Shown here: piece by piece, positions 46,181-57,287 of the stretch
Layout: the number at the start of each line of letters is the position of its first letter
Numbering within the stretch: position 1 is the first letter of the stretch
Translations under genes and position numbers: made by a program
The notes under the pieces: generated by a model
What the model was told of the DNA's origin: nothing
What the model saw: the letters and a program-made list of their open reading frames with translations, nothing else
Database searches by the model: none
DNA from: Platerodrilus igneus
Lineage: Eukaryota > Arthropoda > Insecta > Coleoptera > Lycidae
Direction of reading: 5' to 3'
DNA length: 64,000 nucleotides
Assembly (NCBI GenBank): GCA_036346225.1
Contig: JARFIW010001104.1
Coordinates: 7,714,001 to 7,778,000, forward strand

Positions 46181-47480
46181 TAGTTATTATGTTTTTTGGG
46201 ATACACCCGTTCGTAAAATAACAACTATCGTGTCAAATTGTAATTTATGCTCTGACGTTTCGGCATGACATTTATGCCTTATTCGTAGACTGAAAATTGA
46301 TGAAGATAGTGATTACAATATTTTAACAAGGTATAACTAAACTACTTACACAATTACTAATGACTAAAGTTGTAAATACATGTACTAATTAATGACATAA
46401 CTATGAGTGATTGAAAAAAAATCTAAAAATTGCATTAAATCAATTTTTCAAAGTTGACTATTTCTAATAATTTAAAATCGTAGCTCTGCTGTAGAGGTGT
46501 TAAAAGGAGGTACAATATGTAGATGTTATTTCTGGTATTTTTGAAATAGTAACGAACAAGATGATTGGAAGGCGACTATATTATGGATAATTTGAAGGAG
46601 ATGCAAAGGATCTAATGTGTCGGTCTGCGGAAATGGTTATCGTTGAATTTGTAAAGCGCTGAATACACTACACTTAGGTTATTTGTGTCATGTTTATTGT
46701 TGATAGGATTTGATTGTTGTTTAATGTAAAAAGATTCTAAGAATAGCCTCTTATGGTAGTTGCTTTCAACATCTAGAATTTTGGTATCTTCAAATTTCGC
46801 TATGTGACTTGTTGAATTTAGATGAAGCGACAATGCACAACTTTGTTTACCAATCCTGGCGTCACTTCTATGTTGGATTATGCGGTTTTTTAGCTATTGC
46901 TTGGATTGGCCCACGTAGGTTCTATTGCAACTACATTCTATTTGATATATGATTTTGCTGAATAATAATTTATCTGTATTATCTTTTAGTTTGGTGAACA
47001 ACCTTTCTATCGATTTATCGTATGTACAAGCTATAAGAATATCTGGTTGTTTTAAAATTTTTGTTAGTTGAGGAGTTAAATTTTGAATAAATGGTAATTT
47101 CTTGAATTTTGTAACTAGTGGTCGGTCTAGTGTTGAAGTTTGTAGGTTGTTAGATTAAAGTAATCTTTTCAGTAGGGGTTTTGGATATGCGTTGTTTAGT
47201 AGAATATGTTCTAATTGTTTTAAATTTTTTTTGATTAAATGTGGTTCGCAAATTTTTGTAATCCGGTTCTTTAAGCATGTTATAGTATTAAGTTTATGAT
47301 TGAAAGAATGGTTGGAATGATAATTTAAGTACCTACCGGAGTCTGTAGGTTTTTTGTATATGTCGAAATACAAATTGTTCGTAGGAGATCTATTGACTAT
47401 GGTGTCAAGGAAAGGGATACTGTGTTTTACTACGTGAGCAAGCGCAGTGAACCGAATTCTTGCATCAACACGTTCGCAAG
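46178..47480 (-). mobile_element. Penelope-like retroelement, 3' half
   Basis: The minus strand holds the end of reverse transcriptase, a linker and a GIY-YIG endonuclease, followed by a ~430-bp 3' UTR. Near 46250 the UTR carries the GGCAT...ATGCCGAAACGTC hairpin also found in the 43521-43903 palindrome. The element is 5'-truncated at about 47480 and abuts (AT)n at its 3' end. Confidence 0.85.
46612..47480 (-). pseudogene. Penelope-like RT C-terminus and GIY-YIG endonuclease
   Basis: RT end: HSIPFLDTIVNR, FDIYKKPTDSGRYLNYHSNH (47155-47420). After a stop at 47155 the frame resumes with IIYQIECSCNRTYVGQSKQ, the GIY-YIG equivalent (IYQ...YVG). Then comes a stop and LKNRIIQHRSDAR, with the conserved Arg, His and a downstream Glu-containing ESNYHKRLFLESFYI block. 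It ends properly at RRPTH-stop (46612). The endonuclease is intact apart from one stop. It would nick target DNA to prime reverse transcription. Confidence 0.9.
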
Positions 47481-47711
47481 TATTAGGGGAACCGAAATGT
47501 TACATTAAATCTATCAAGACAGATGGAGTTCCACATGATAAGGAATAAACATTATATTAATGGAATAGAAATTTACGCTTTCAATACCGTAAAGGATATT
47601 TGTAAATTAATAATTATAAAAAGGCGTAAATTAACTAGGAACGAAATCGTATTTGTTACAGCATTCATAAATTCTTTTTTAACTCAACAATATAAAATAA
47701 AAATAAAAAGA
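47481..47711. other. No recognisable gene
   Basis: Spacer between the Penelope-like relic and the protease pseudogene. The plus-strand frame at 47523-47735 is not recognised and overlaps the pseudogene end. Confidence 0.4.
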
Positions 47712-48312
47712 ACACAAAAATATAAAATTACATAATTCGTTCGTAAAATAATAAAAAGGCTTGTGCTTCAAGCACTTGTATCCCTGGCACTTCTGAAACG
47801 CGTAGATCGCTAACATAATATCATTTGCCTGATGGACATTTCAATGTTAGCTTCAACGTCCATACATTTTGAAAACATGAATTTTTTTGGTTTTTAATTA
47901 TAAAATGCCAACGATAACTATTGTTTTCTAAAGGTGTTTTTACTTTAACATATGTGACATAATGGCCGTTATCAATTGAACCTATGTGTTCTACAACACC
48001 ATATAATGTATATATCACTTTGGCTTGATTAGGAATGAACTTTGGAATGTTTCCACATTGTTTTGAACAGAATGGCGTTAGGTCTAGTAACATGGGGAAG
48101 GAAACGTAGTTATTCATTATTGTAGATCGTAAACCGGGGTTCTCAGATTGTTTTAAGTATTAGTATTAACAGTTGTTTGGTCAAGTTCAATTTGCCTTTT
48201 AGGGAAGCATAAAAAAATCCGTTTTTGCAACTAAATCTAAGTTTGAAATATCTTCAGTCCTAATTTCTTTTCTCATTGGTAGCGATAAATACAATTCCGT
48301 GTTTTTAAATAA
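47712..48312 (-). pseudogene. Ubiquitin-specific protease (USP16/45 type) C-terminal pseudogene
   Basis: The minus strand reads LYLSLPMRKEIRTEDIS upstream, then after frame breaks VSFPMLLDLTPFCS, then VIYTLYGVVEHIGSIDNGHY with the catalytic His (GHY), then YYVSDLRVSEV and EAQAFLLFYERIM-stop at 47712. This is the C-terminal half of the catalytic domain of USP16/USP45-like deubiquitinases. An in-frame TGA replaces the Trp expected before YYVSD, and there are at least two frameshifts. The Cys box is absent. No introns are visible, so a processed (retro-copied) pseudogene is likely. Confidence 0.75.
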
Positions 48313-49689
48313 TCACCCTAAGATAAATACAAAGCCATTGGTTTGTTCTAAAAATACACTTTCCGTGTATTTAAAAGCCCCGGTCGTGTAAGCAGTATAT
48401 GTAAAAATAATTATTCTAGAGATACCTAAAAACGCATTAAAAACGAACTTTATACCTTATGAAAATCGATTAATTTCACGCATAATTATGAAACCATTTA
48501 TATTCACTTATTAGCATAAAAATACATTTCCCGTTGCATATAGAACATTTGTTCTATTTAGCGTATGAACTCTATCAATCTTGTTAAAAAATAACGCTTT
48601 AATCTTAATAAATGTGTATTAAAACACGTTTTACCCTGAAAATTAATCTTATATTACAATTATGAAGATGGGGATTTTTCTGCATGTGCAAAACTCGTTG
48701 ATAAAGCAATCAAAGCTTAAATCAATTATCCTTTGTATAACATAAAAACATTTAAAATAAAACATGTTTTGAATTATTGAGAGAAATTGAGAAGAAATGC
48801 GTCCTCTGTACTTGGAACTACGAAAATGCCTAATTAATAAATAAACATTTTGAAGGAGCATTTAAAACCTATAAAAATGGATGAGAATTATTTAATAGCT
48901 TTTGCAATCGATGTAGGAGAGATGCGATATAACCAGTAACCTTATATGTTAAACAAGGACGGACAGCGCACGTCACTAAGAAATAAAACAAGCTAATGAG
49001 GTAATAAAATAAGGAATTCTTATAATTTTGCGTCAGATAGGCATGTAAGTAGTCTTTGAAATGGAATCCCGAATACACTCGAAAACTCTAGAAAGAGATA
49101 ATTTTTGCATATAAACAGAAGCAATCGACATAAAAAATTAATTGATAAATTCCCGTCAACCAAAAAATATGTAAAGATATTCAATGAATGAATACGATCG
49201 CGAAAATGTTACTTTGAGAAGTTGTTACTTTGATTATGCAGTACGCATACCGTAATTAATAATTACAATGTAACAGTGAGTAAGGAAATAAGTTTTAAAC
49301 GTAACCTGCATAAAAATGGAAATTATTAAATATAATTATTGTAATATACAATAAAAAAGGAAAATTCTTCGATACAACGCTACTTTAAATCAATTTAAAA
49401 TAATCCAAGAAGGAAGATTTAAGCAAATATGCATGATTTGTAAACTGGGATTTGAACGTCAATTTAAATATAACCAAGAGCAGGAGATATTTAATATTGT
49501 TAATTATGAATTGAGAAGCACTTCGGAATTTTGCTAGTATTACTGTTAGATTTATTTTATTTGTAACTGATATTTAAGTATTTGTCATTTAACTTAAAAT
49601 AGAATACGTCTTAATTATAGAATTTTAGATTTTTTAGGGTATATTTACCAGATATTTGTGGTCGTAGTTCGAAACACTCTAATTGTTTT
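48313..49689. other. No recognisable gene
   Basis: AT-rich sequence without supportable features. Confidence 0.4.
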
Positions 49690-50097
49690 AATAGATTATC
49701 TGTCAAGGATTTTTGGCCAAACAAACTCTACAAGCGTGAGAATCAAAGCCCAGTAAACTATCCATAAGAGAAGAGATTTTATTTAGTAATTTAAACCTAA
49801 ATAAGGTACTTTGGTTAGAAATAATTTGATGTTTGAAAGAAATTATGCTGTAAATGTTCTACATGCTTTTGTATGAGAGAAATCATTTAAATTGTTTAAA
49901 TAAACAGAACAATAAAATGTCATAAAACTAAATGCATAGGGACTAAAACCAAAGGCGAATATGGGGTAGTAAATAAACAGTATGAAAGTAGCAATATTCT
50001 TATTCACCGAGAAAGCCTTTGACCTCAATTCAAAACAGTTCGTCGCACTAACGCTGTAAATCAGTACTTAGCATAAACCCCGAGAATATTTTAACTT
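49690..50097 (+). repeat. Dispersed repeat R1, copy 1
   Basis: Aligned with 55230-55520. Shared text includes AGTAGCAATATTCTTATTC, AAAGCCTTTGACCTCAA and AGTTCGTCGCACTAAC. Each copy ends at a short AT run (50097-50105; 55519-55531). Function unknown. Confidence 0.7.
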
Positions 50098-50105
50098 ATA
50101 TATAC

Positions 50106-50839
50106 TTTTAAATCATAGTGGAAGAAATCAACCAAACACAGTCGGTCGGTCATGCTCTTCAAACGGTTATAATTCAATCGACCAACAACTAGCGTCGAGC
50201 TATGACAGGTTTTTAAAAAATTTAAAATACGGTAATTTCAAAAAATTGAATTTGCTTCTGCAAAAGCTATTTGCGATCGCGTAATTAAACAAGTTACTAG
50301 TACTTATCAACTTCCGTTGAATTCCAAGAATTACTTACTAACACCCCTTGCTGTTTTCCACATGGTTGCTCAAGCCTTGGAATAAAAAACTGTACGTTGT
50401 TGAATTTTATCCACCTGCTGAACATTTCAAACTGCTATTTAATATTTAAACGCATTCAACCCATTTTATTATTAGGCAAACCTTTACTTTTGTGCACGCT
50501 TGAATGAAAGCAATTTAAAACGAAAGGAAAGCACCACAATTGTAACTTACAGAAACTGATAGATTTACATATTTAGCTTGTTGGATAGTTATAATTAATA
50601 ATTTTCCTTTGTATGTAGATTTGGTCAAATAAGGATAGTAAATTTAATTAATTTGTTGTGATACCATGATATTCATGTTTTATTATAGGTTAAGAGAGCA
50701 GCTTGGAGCTTTTATTTGTGTATATTTTTAAGTTGCAGGACAAAGATAAGTCTACATGAGCCTTCTACCAACCTGATCTGCAGAAACCTATTAATTAAAT
50801 ATTCCCTGTATGTTTGTTGTGATTTGTTTTGTATTTTTC
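50106..50839 (+). repeat. Dispersed repeat R2, copy 1
   Basis: Aligned with 59443-60534, starting at TTAAATCATAGT and sharing AATCAACCAAACACAGTCGG-type text. It contains one copy (about 50320-50636) of the unit that is doubled at 59696-60327. It runs into Penelope-derived sequence. Confidence 0.75.
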
Positions 50840-52665
50840 TTAGCCTTCTTAGGTAATTAAACCACTCACAGTTGTTAAAATCGTTTTTATTTACGTTTCG
50901 ATTCATGACCTAAGAATGTTGTCAAAATAATAGAAATTTCAAGTTTGACATTTGTTACATAAATTGAAGGTGACTTTGATTGATTAATGTTTGATATATT
51001 TGGTTGGAATACATTAGGTGAAAATTTTAAAGTTTATAAGAATGAGTGCCTTTAATTTGTGTTGCGCCCTGGGAGCGACTTTGAGGTAGCCAATACGCTT
51101 AACGTGAAATCAACTGATTAATTTTTATATAGTTAAATTTTCTATAAATTCAAACTTGAGGATTGGAAAACCTTTTTCAACACGTTTCTATTTATACGAT
51201 TGAGACGATGGGTATTAAGGAAGTGTGTGATTAGGTTACCGTAAAACTTAAACAGACGGGGGCTGCTAATATGCCTATTGTTATGTAATTAGTTATTGTA
51301 TGTATAAATAGAAATCATGTATGTAGGTTGCATTTCATGTTAATATCTAAAGCAAGGCCCAGGAAAAACTTGCGATGCTACTTAGATATCGGGAGAATTT
51401 GATTTTTATTTGTTATTTATTTTAGTAATAGAATCCATTGTTTACTGAAAGTCACGGTTCGTTGCTACGCAGTTATTTTTATGTAGTTATATAAGCCGTT
51501 TTTTTTTATTTAGCGTTTTTGATTGTTTTCTTCTTTGTCAATCATTTTTACGTCCTCCCATATTATTTTATGACTGGAGTTCCATGCATATTGACAAATC
51601 ATGGATTTTTCAAATTTTTTATTTTTTATATATATGATTTACGTTCTTTTAAACGAATTTCAAATGGTCTGGAACTTTTCCCTATACAAAACTTTTTACA
51701 TTCACACGGTATTTTGTAGATGCAGGTTTGGAATTTTGTTTTACGTTTTGTTCTTTTTTAATTGTGTTCATAGTGAATTGTTGGTTCTAAATACTGTTTT
51801 TATTTTGAATTTGTTTCCTCTTTGGATATTTTCGGAGAAATCATTTTATGTATGGTATTGAGAGCATTTTTTGATGTGTATCGTTGTTTACGTTTTCTTT
51901 ATCTTTATTTTTGGGACATTATTTATTTCTTTCTCTATTATTCTTTTAGGTTACTTGTTGTTTATTAGTGTACATCTGATTAGGTCCTTTTCTTTTTTAA
52001 ATTTCTTCGTTTGATCATATTAATTTTGATCTATCGTACATGGTTTCATAATTCTTCGTTTGGCACAGTGTGGGTGGTTTGCATCGAAGTTTAAGTATTT
52101 GTTAGTGTGCTTTGGTATTCTGTATACCGATGTATTAATTGTTGTATCGTTTTTGCTAACTAGAATATCTAAAACGAATTCATGTTGTTCTAATTCATAT
52201 TGAATTTAATAGTTGGTTCTATTTGTTGAATTAAAAAAACGTTTGAAATCATGTTGCGTAATCACCCACTTCTTTAATAACCATCTCTCAACCTTACAAA
52301 TAAAAACACGTTGAGAAATGTTTTTCAATCCTCAAGTTATTGAATTTATATGAATTTTAATTATATAAATATTAATCAGCTAATTTCACGTTAAGCGTAT
52401 GGCTACCTCAAAGTCGTTCCCAGGGCGCAACACAAATTGAAGACACTCATTCTTCTAAACTTTAAAATTTTCGACGAATGTACTCAAGTCAAATACGTCA
52501 AACATTAATAAATCAAATTCACTTTCAATTGATGTCACAAATGTCAAACTTGAAATTTTTATTATTTTGACAACGATCCTAAGTTATAGCCGGAAATGTA
52601 AATAAAGACAATTTTAACAACTATGAGTGGCTTAATTTCCAAAGAAGATTAAGAAAAACTTTTAA
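50840..52665 (-). mobile_element. Penelope-like element with inverted terminal copies
   Basis: 50840-51245 and 52250-52665 are inverted copies of the same ~400 bp (the hammerhead-like unit, a GGGCGCAACACAAATTG-type stretch, then RT coding start). The central part encodes RT and endonuclease on the minus strand. Such variable terminal arrangements are known for Penelope elements. Related 3' ends lie at 32600-32898 and 60535-60838. Confidence 0.75.
51590..52265 (-). pseudogene. Penelope-like RT C-terminus and GIY-YIG relic
   Basis: RT: FKRFFNSTNRTNY, a stop, IQYELEQHEFVLDILVSK, then TSVYRIPKHTNKYLNFDANH, the typical RT thumb segment. Downstream come KFKIKTVFRTNNSL and, after a frameshift, CIYKIPCECKKFCIGKSSRP and FEIRLKER, a GIY-YIG domain with both motif tyrosines altered (CIY, CIG). 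Several stops. A different subfamily from 46612-47480. Confidence 0.85.
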
Positions 52666-54397
52666 TTTTTTAATGTCATCTCAGAGATCGTTCACCATCT
52701 GGCGAGATAAAATCAGTGCCAAGTGAGTTGGCGCCTAGGATTTATTATTGGACTGAGAGTTCAGAGATCTTACGAGGTAGGTATAAGGGTTAGAATTATA
52801 TACCCAAAGGAATTCCTGTTGTTTTCGCAGAATCCGCCCCTTGCTACTGTAGGATAGATGGTGCAATTTTTTGTTACGTTCCCGTAGTAAAGTCAATGTT
52901 AAAGTCATTAGCGTCAATTTTACACAAACAATTTTTTTATAAGTAAAAATTTTTGATAGTTTACCTGTTTACCTGCAACGACTGATGGACCTACAATCTG
53001 CGTTTACTAGTAGCGAGATAATCCCTAGTCCTTTATACATCATCGTGGTTTTGCCTAAAATATTATATCGGTATCCAGAGATATATTGGACATTTATTTA
53101 TGACGAAGTGGATTAAAGGTTATAACACGGAATATGTGAGATGTTTTGGATTATGAATAAAAATAAATTACTCCGAACATGGTGCATATGCATGGATTAT
53201 TGCTTTGGGATTTCTCTGTTTGCAACATATTAACCCTTGATTGTGAGGTCATTTTTTAATAGCCACAGATTTTTCTATATAAGTATAATTTCTTCCTACG
53301 CACACGTAATTTTTTCAACACAGTCTTCTGTACTCAACATACTAAGTTCTTGTAGTCGATAGAATACCTTTTTAAAAATGGTCTTTTCTTGTTTCAGAAT
53401 AAAAGTTAACTAGATTAATTTATACATTTTAAATCTCATTTATCTGGAAAACTCTTAACAACAATACATAAACAACATAGCGGAAAACCAACTTCTGCCT
53501 TCGCAATTTCAATGTTGATCAAACATACTAAATTTATACAATGCAGTTTACTAGAAAATACATTTCACAATTAAACTTTGGTTTAAATTACTACACAAAT
53601 CTTTCTTAGCGTTTCAAAAGTGTCACATTTCCTTTCCAATAACATTATGCTTAAATGTAAACAAATTAATTCCGTCACTTTACGAATCAATTACAATTTA
53701 TATTTACAAGTTTGCATCTACAGATTTATTAAGCGTAATAAAAAACAAAGAAAAGCTCAAACAATACTCACAGTTTAAAATCTAAGGATTTCCAGGTTAA
53801 CTTTGCTAATTCATAGGTTTATGTCCTCGGCTCCTTAAGTCCCCCATTCCAGCTATTTAGTTTCCAACATTCACTTTCATAGTGAAAACCCTATTATTAC
53901 CCATTTGATGCAGGAGCGACGCAATTTAAATTCCATGCTTAACACAAGTACTTGAGTTTCCTGGCCTATATCACTAAAACATCATTACGTTTTTAACTTA
54001 CTGATTCCGAACATAATCGTCATATTCCATTTTTACTTTTCTTTCAAAAATTCAGTTTTACACTTTGTGTGTTTAAGGCTTTTTTGTAGTCGGGTTCAAT
54101 GTCGACAGTCCGTGTGAACGCATTAATTTTATGACATTTTATGATTTTGTGGTATTTGGACGTAAACCAAGATGTTTCCAATTTTTATTACTGGTTGTAT
54201 AAAGATCTACAGGAGCTTTTTGATGTATTTATTTGCCCTAATTTAATATTCTATTAAAATAAACCACCCAAGCTTCTATAAATTTTTCAGGGAGCTTTCG
54301 TTGTTAAAAGCTAATTGATCTAACTAAAATTATATAAATTTATTTCTAAACACTAATGTGTACTTAAATAACGCGAGAGCGATACATGTCAACAAGA
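52666..54397. other. No recognisable gene
   Basis: AT-rich. An exon-like stretch at about 52690-52776 (plus) is discussed among the rejected items. Confidence 0.35.
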
Positions 54398-54410
54398 CCT
54401 CCCTCGTATC

Positions 54411-54705
54411 TTACATGTTATTTTTTCCAATGCTCCACCCAAAGGTACTACATTGGCCAGGAAGCGAGTTTTTACCTGAAAAATTTGGAATTTTGCCGAA
54501 CCCTTGCTCTTCCAAGCAAGGTAGAAATCTTTAACGTGCGTGACAACACTCACACACGTTACCTCTATTTTACCTCTCATCATAACAAAGTGTATTTTTG
54601 TGAAAAATGCTCGCCTAACATTTTTCAAGCGGACCGTGTCGGGATTCGAGCCCGGAACCTTGGGCGTAGTAGTCACACACATACCACTACGCCACGGAGC
54701 CGCCT
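54411..54705 (-). mobile_element. Complete tRNA-derived SINE
   Basis: 295 bp on the minus strand, bordered by the 13-bp duplication CCTCCCTCGTATC (54398-54410, 54706-54718). The head (GGCGGCTCCGTGGCGTAGTG, then box B GGGCTCGAATCCC) is tRNA-like. The body and an A-rich tail (GGAAAAAATAACATG) follow. It is the reference copy for 2007-2262 and 14173-14320. The three open frames across it are translations of the SINE. Transposition would depend on a LINE partner, which I cannot identify from the tail. Confidence 0.9.
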
Positions 54706-54718
54706 CCTCCCTCGTATC

Positions 54719-55229
54719 ACGAAACTACCCAGGGTTAACGCCCAGCTAGCATAAACATTTTCAAGAGGTTTCACTAAAGACTTTTAACATCTCAACTTAT
54801 TCTGAGATATTTTTTTATACAAAAAATTTTCAACAAAAAGAAAATAGCTACAGGTTCTAGAATAACAGTCTCTAAAATGACGGCAAAAAAATTTTGACCG
54901 TCTGACTGGTTTTTATTAAGCAAGACATCAAGGGGACAAGATAATGAAGGAAAAAAATCACAGCATTTTTAGCAGATTGCTACATTAATTTTGTAACCCT
55001 CGAGTATTAAATATGCATATATTTATATATAGGAAAACGCTTATCAACTCTAGTTAACTTAGAAACCGTAGTAAGAAAATATACGAACAAATTTATAGAA
55101 GTTGTGTGGTTTACAATTTATAATAGGGCTTTCATCATATTATTTAAGTAAAATAAAGTACTTAGTGCATTTTTTTATAATCAGCAATTAAAAACGAGAA
55201 ATTCACTATAGACATAACCAAATTAACAT
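54719..55229. other. No recognisable gene
   Basis: AT-rich spacer. Confidence 0.4.
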
Positions 55230-55520
55230 ATTCTCCATGACTAATCATCCTACAAGCGTGGAGTCGAAAACATTTTAACGCATTGCAAATATACGGAAAT
55301 CATTGTAAATTATTTAAATAGACGGGAGCATAAAATGTCGTAAAATTAAATGCGTAGGGACTAAAAACCAAAGGCAAATATGTGGTATTAAATAATCAGT
55401 ATAAAAGTAGCAATATTCTTATTCGCCGAAAAAGCCTTTGACCTCAACTTCAAAACAGTTCGTCGCACTAACTCTGTAAATCAGTACTTAACATAAACCC
55501 CGGGAATATTTTAAGTAATA
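55230..55520 (+). repeat. Dispersed repeat R1, copy 2
   Basis: Direct copy of 49690-50097, diverged by substitutions and small indels, ending at an AT run (55519-55531). Confidence 0.7.
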
Positions 55521-55921
55521 TATATATATTCTTCTGACTACCCCCCCTCTCTTTTTTTATATTTATTTAAATATAAATTATTATGCTCTACTTTTGTCGT
55601 CGCCCCTATTTTTATTATTAAATGAATGACTTTTATATAATGTGCTTTAACAACGTTTGGTTGGTTCTTTAATCAAAATGTTTACTATTATGCCTCGACT
55701 ATATGAACTCTTTATCTCAGGGTGTCCACCTACTTACCGTGGGTTCAGTCGTAAGTAGATGTGCAATGCCCAACCAAACTGCACTATCTTTTGTTTTACT
55801 ACTTTTATATGAATTTACTACTGTATATGCCAAAATTTAATGATCAACGTAGCCTTGTGCCAAATTAATTTATACACACAATATCTGACTTTGACGTTTT
55901 AAGATATTACACAGTACTCAC

Positions 55922-56064
55922 CTGGATTATACTTCGTTGCTGGCCTAATTTGACTGCTGGCTCAAGATCTTTGTCGCCGTATGCGTCTTTACATGGACTC
56001 ACTATCGTTTTGAAATTTTCGTATCGCCTCCAGGTATCGTAGTATAATTTTGATGATCCCCAAT
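55922..56064 (-). CDS. Internal exon of an unidentified host gene
   Basis: On the minus strand a T-rich tract ending TTATTTATTTCAG precedes a 143-nt exon, which ends CAG|GTGAGTAC, a consensus donor. Only one frame is open. After two bases that complete a codon, it encodes 47 residues: WGSSKLYYDTWRRYENFKTI, then VSPCKDAYGDKDLEPAVKLG and QQRSIIQ. Composition and base use differ from the surrounding AT-rich DNA. I do not recognise the protein family. It ends on a codon boundary. Partner exons were not found in the window. Confidence 0.6.
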
Positions 56065-57246
56065 CTGAAATAAATAACCCGAATTTAGAATTTAGAATAA
56101 CCGTTTTGTCTACTTCCCCTGCGCTAATTCTTCCGTATTACTTTCGTCGTAGCCTTTAACTCTTCCAATTGCTGCTCTCAAATCGCTCAATCCAAATCTA
56201 CTTTCCGTTCCGCTCAATCCAAACCTATCCTCGTTTTAGCTCAATCCAAACCTATTCTCGTTCCTTATCTTAAAACCACTCAATGACCCGCTATACATAA
56301 CTCTATATCCAAATCAATCCAATCAATGCCCCATTAACCATAAATCCGTACCAAATCAATCCAAATCTTATTCACTTACAATTCCTCACCGATGCCGTCT
56401 GCTTTTATCAAATCTCGTTCCTAAACAATCTTACTTTTCGCCGCTTCACTATTTCACTAACACCAATCTTCTCTTTAATTCGTCGTCGCTATTCTTTACT
56501 AACCACTGATGCTTCTCGTTACTCCACTTTAATAAATTAAACTCTTAAACTCCAAACACATTTATTTACTTTCCAATATTTAAACAATTTTAGCGCAGGT
56601 TTACAAAAATACGTCTTTACACAAAATTTAGTCGAAAAAGATCCTCTTGTTTACTCTCCAAGGCGATAAGTACAACAAATCCAGCTTACTTAATCACATA
56701 TTACATAAATAAAATTATCCAATAACATTTTATCCCTTATTTTGTGTCACAAATACCTTCACTATTGTCCTTTTACACTTTCCTAGTTTGTACATAATTC
56801 TATCATTGGTCCTAAATAATTCACAATTCTCCAATCACATTTGACACTGCTATAACTTATAATTTTGAGATTACAAATTTGTCCAAAATTTAATTCTATT
56901 TAAATAAAAAGCCAAAATAATTCACACATGACCTGGATGCGTGGTTGATAGTAGACATCCGTAGACGCATCCGGTTTTTGGATGGCAAATGTACATTCAA
57001 TGGCCTATTAAATTGCAACTCAGTATAAAACCTTGAGCACTGTGTATTTTATCAACGTCATCAAGTCATTTAATTTACCTTTTGCACATACATTTCAAAC
57101 TAACATTGTAAATACTTTAGCATATGTAAAGTACAGCAAAACATAATTTTTGAATTACGGGATCTGATATATGTATCATTTTATTTGGCATACACCCCCT
57201 TCAACACAAAACTACCCTTAGCCGCCTTGTAGCTTCTACTGACACT

Positions 57247-57248
<2 letters not shown>
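56065..57248. other. Pyrimidine-rich spacer with a short tandem repeat
   Basis: At about 56187-56262 the phrase GCTCAATCCAAACCTAT is repeated three times at ~27-bp spacing, with weaker CAATCCAA echoes to 56370. This is likely intronic sequence of the gene at 55922-56064. Nothing else is recognised. Confidence 0.4.

Positions 57249-57285
<37 letters not shown>
57249..57285. repeat. (AT)n tract
   Basis: AT run directly before the start of long LTR copy B, mirroring 43904-43942. Confidence 0.85.

Positions 57286-57287
<2 letters not shown>

Noticed and set aside
52690..52776. Exon-like stretch with an acceptor (CATCTCAG) and donor (GAG|GTAGGT), encoding DRSPSGEIKSVPSELAPR
   Set aside because: DRSPSG recalls proline racemase-type enzymes, but the rest does not follow that family, and no partner exon was found. 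The call would rest on six residues.
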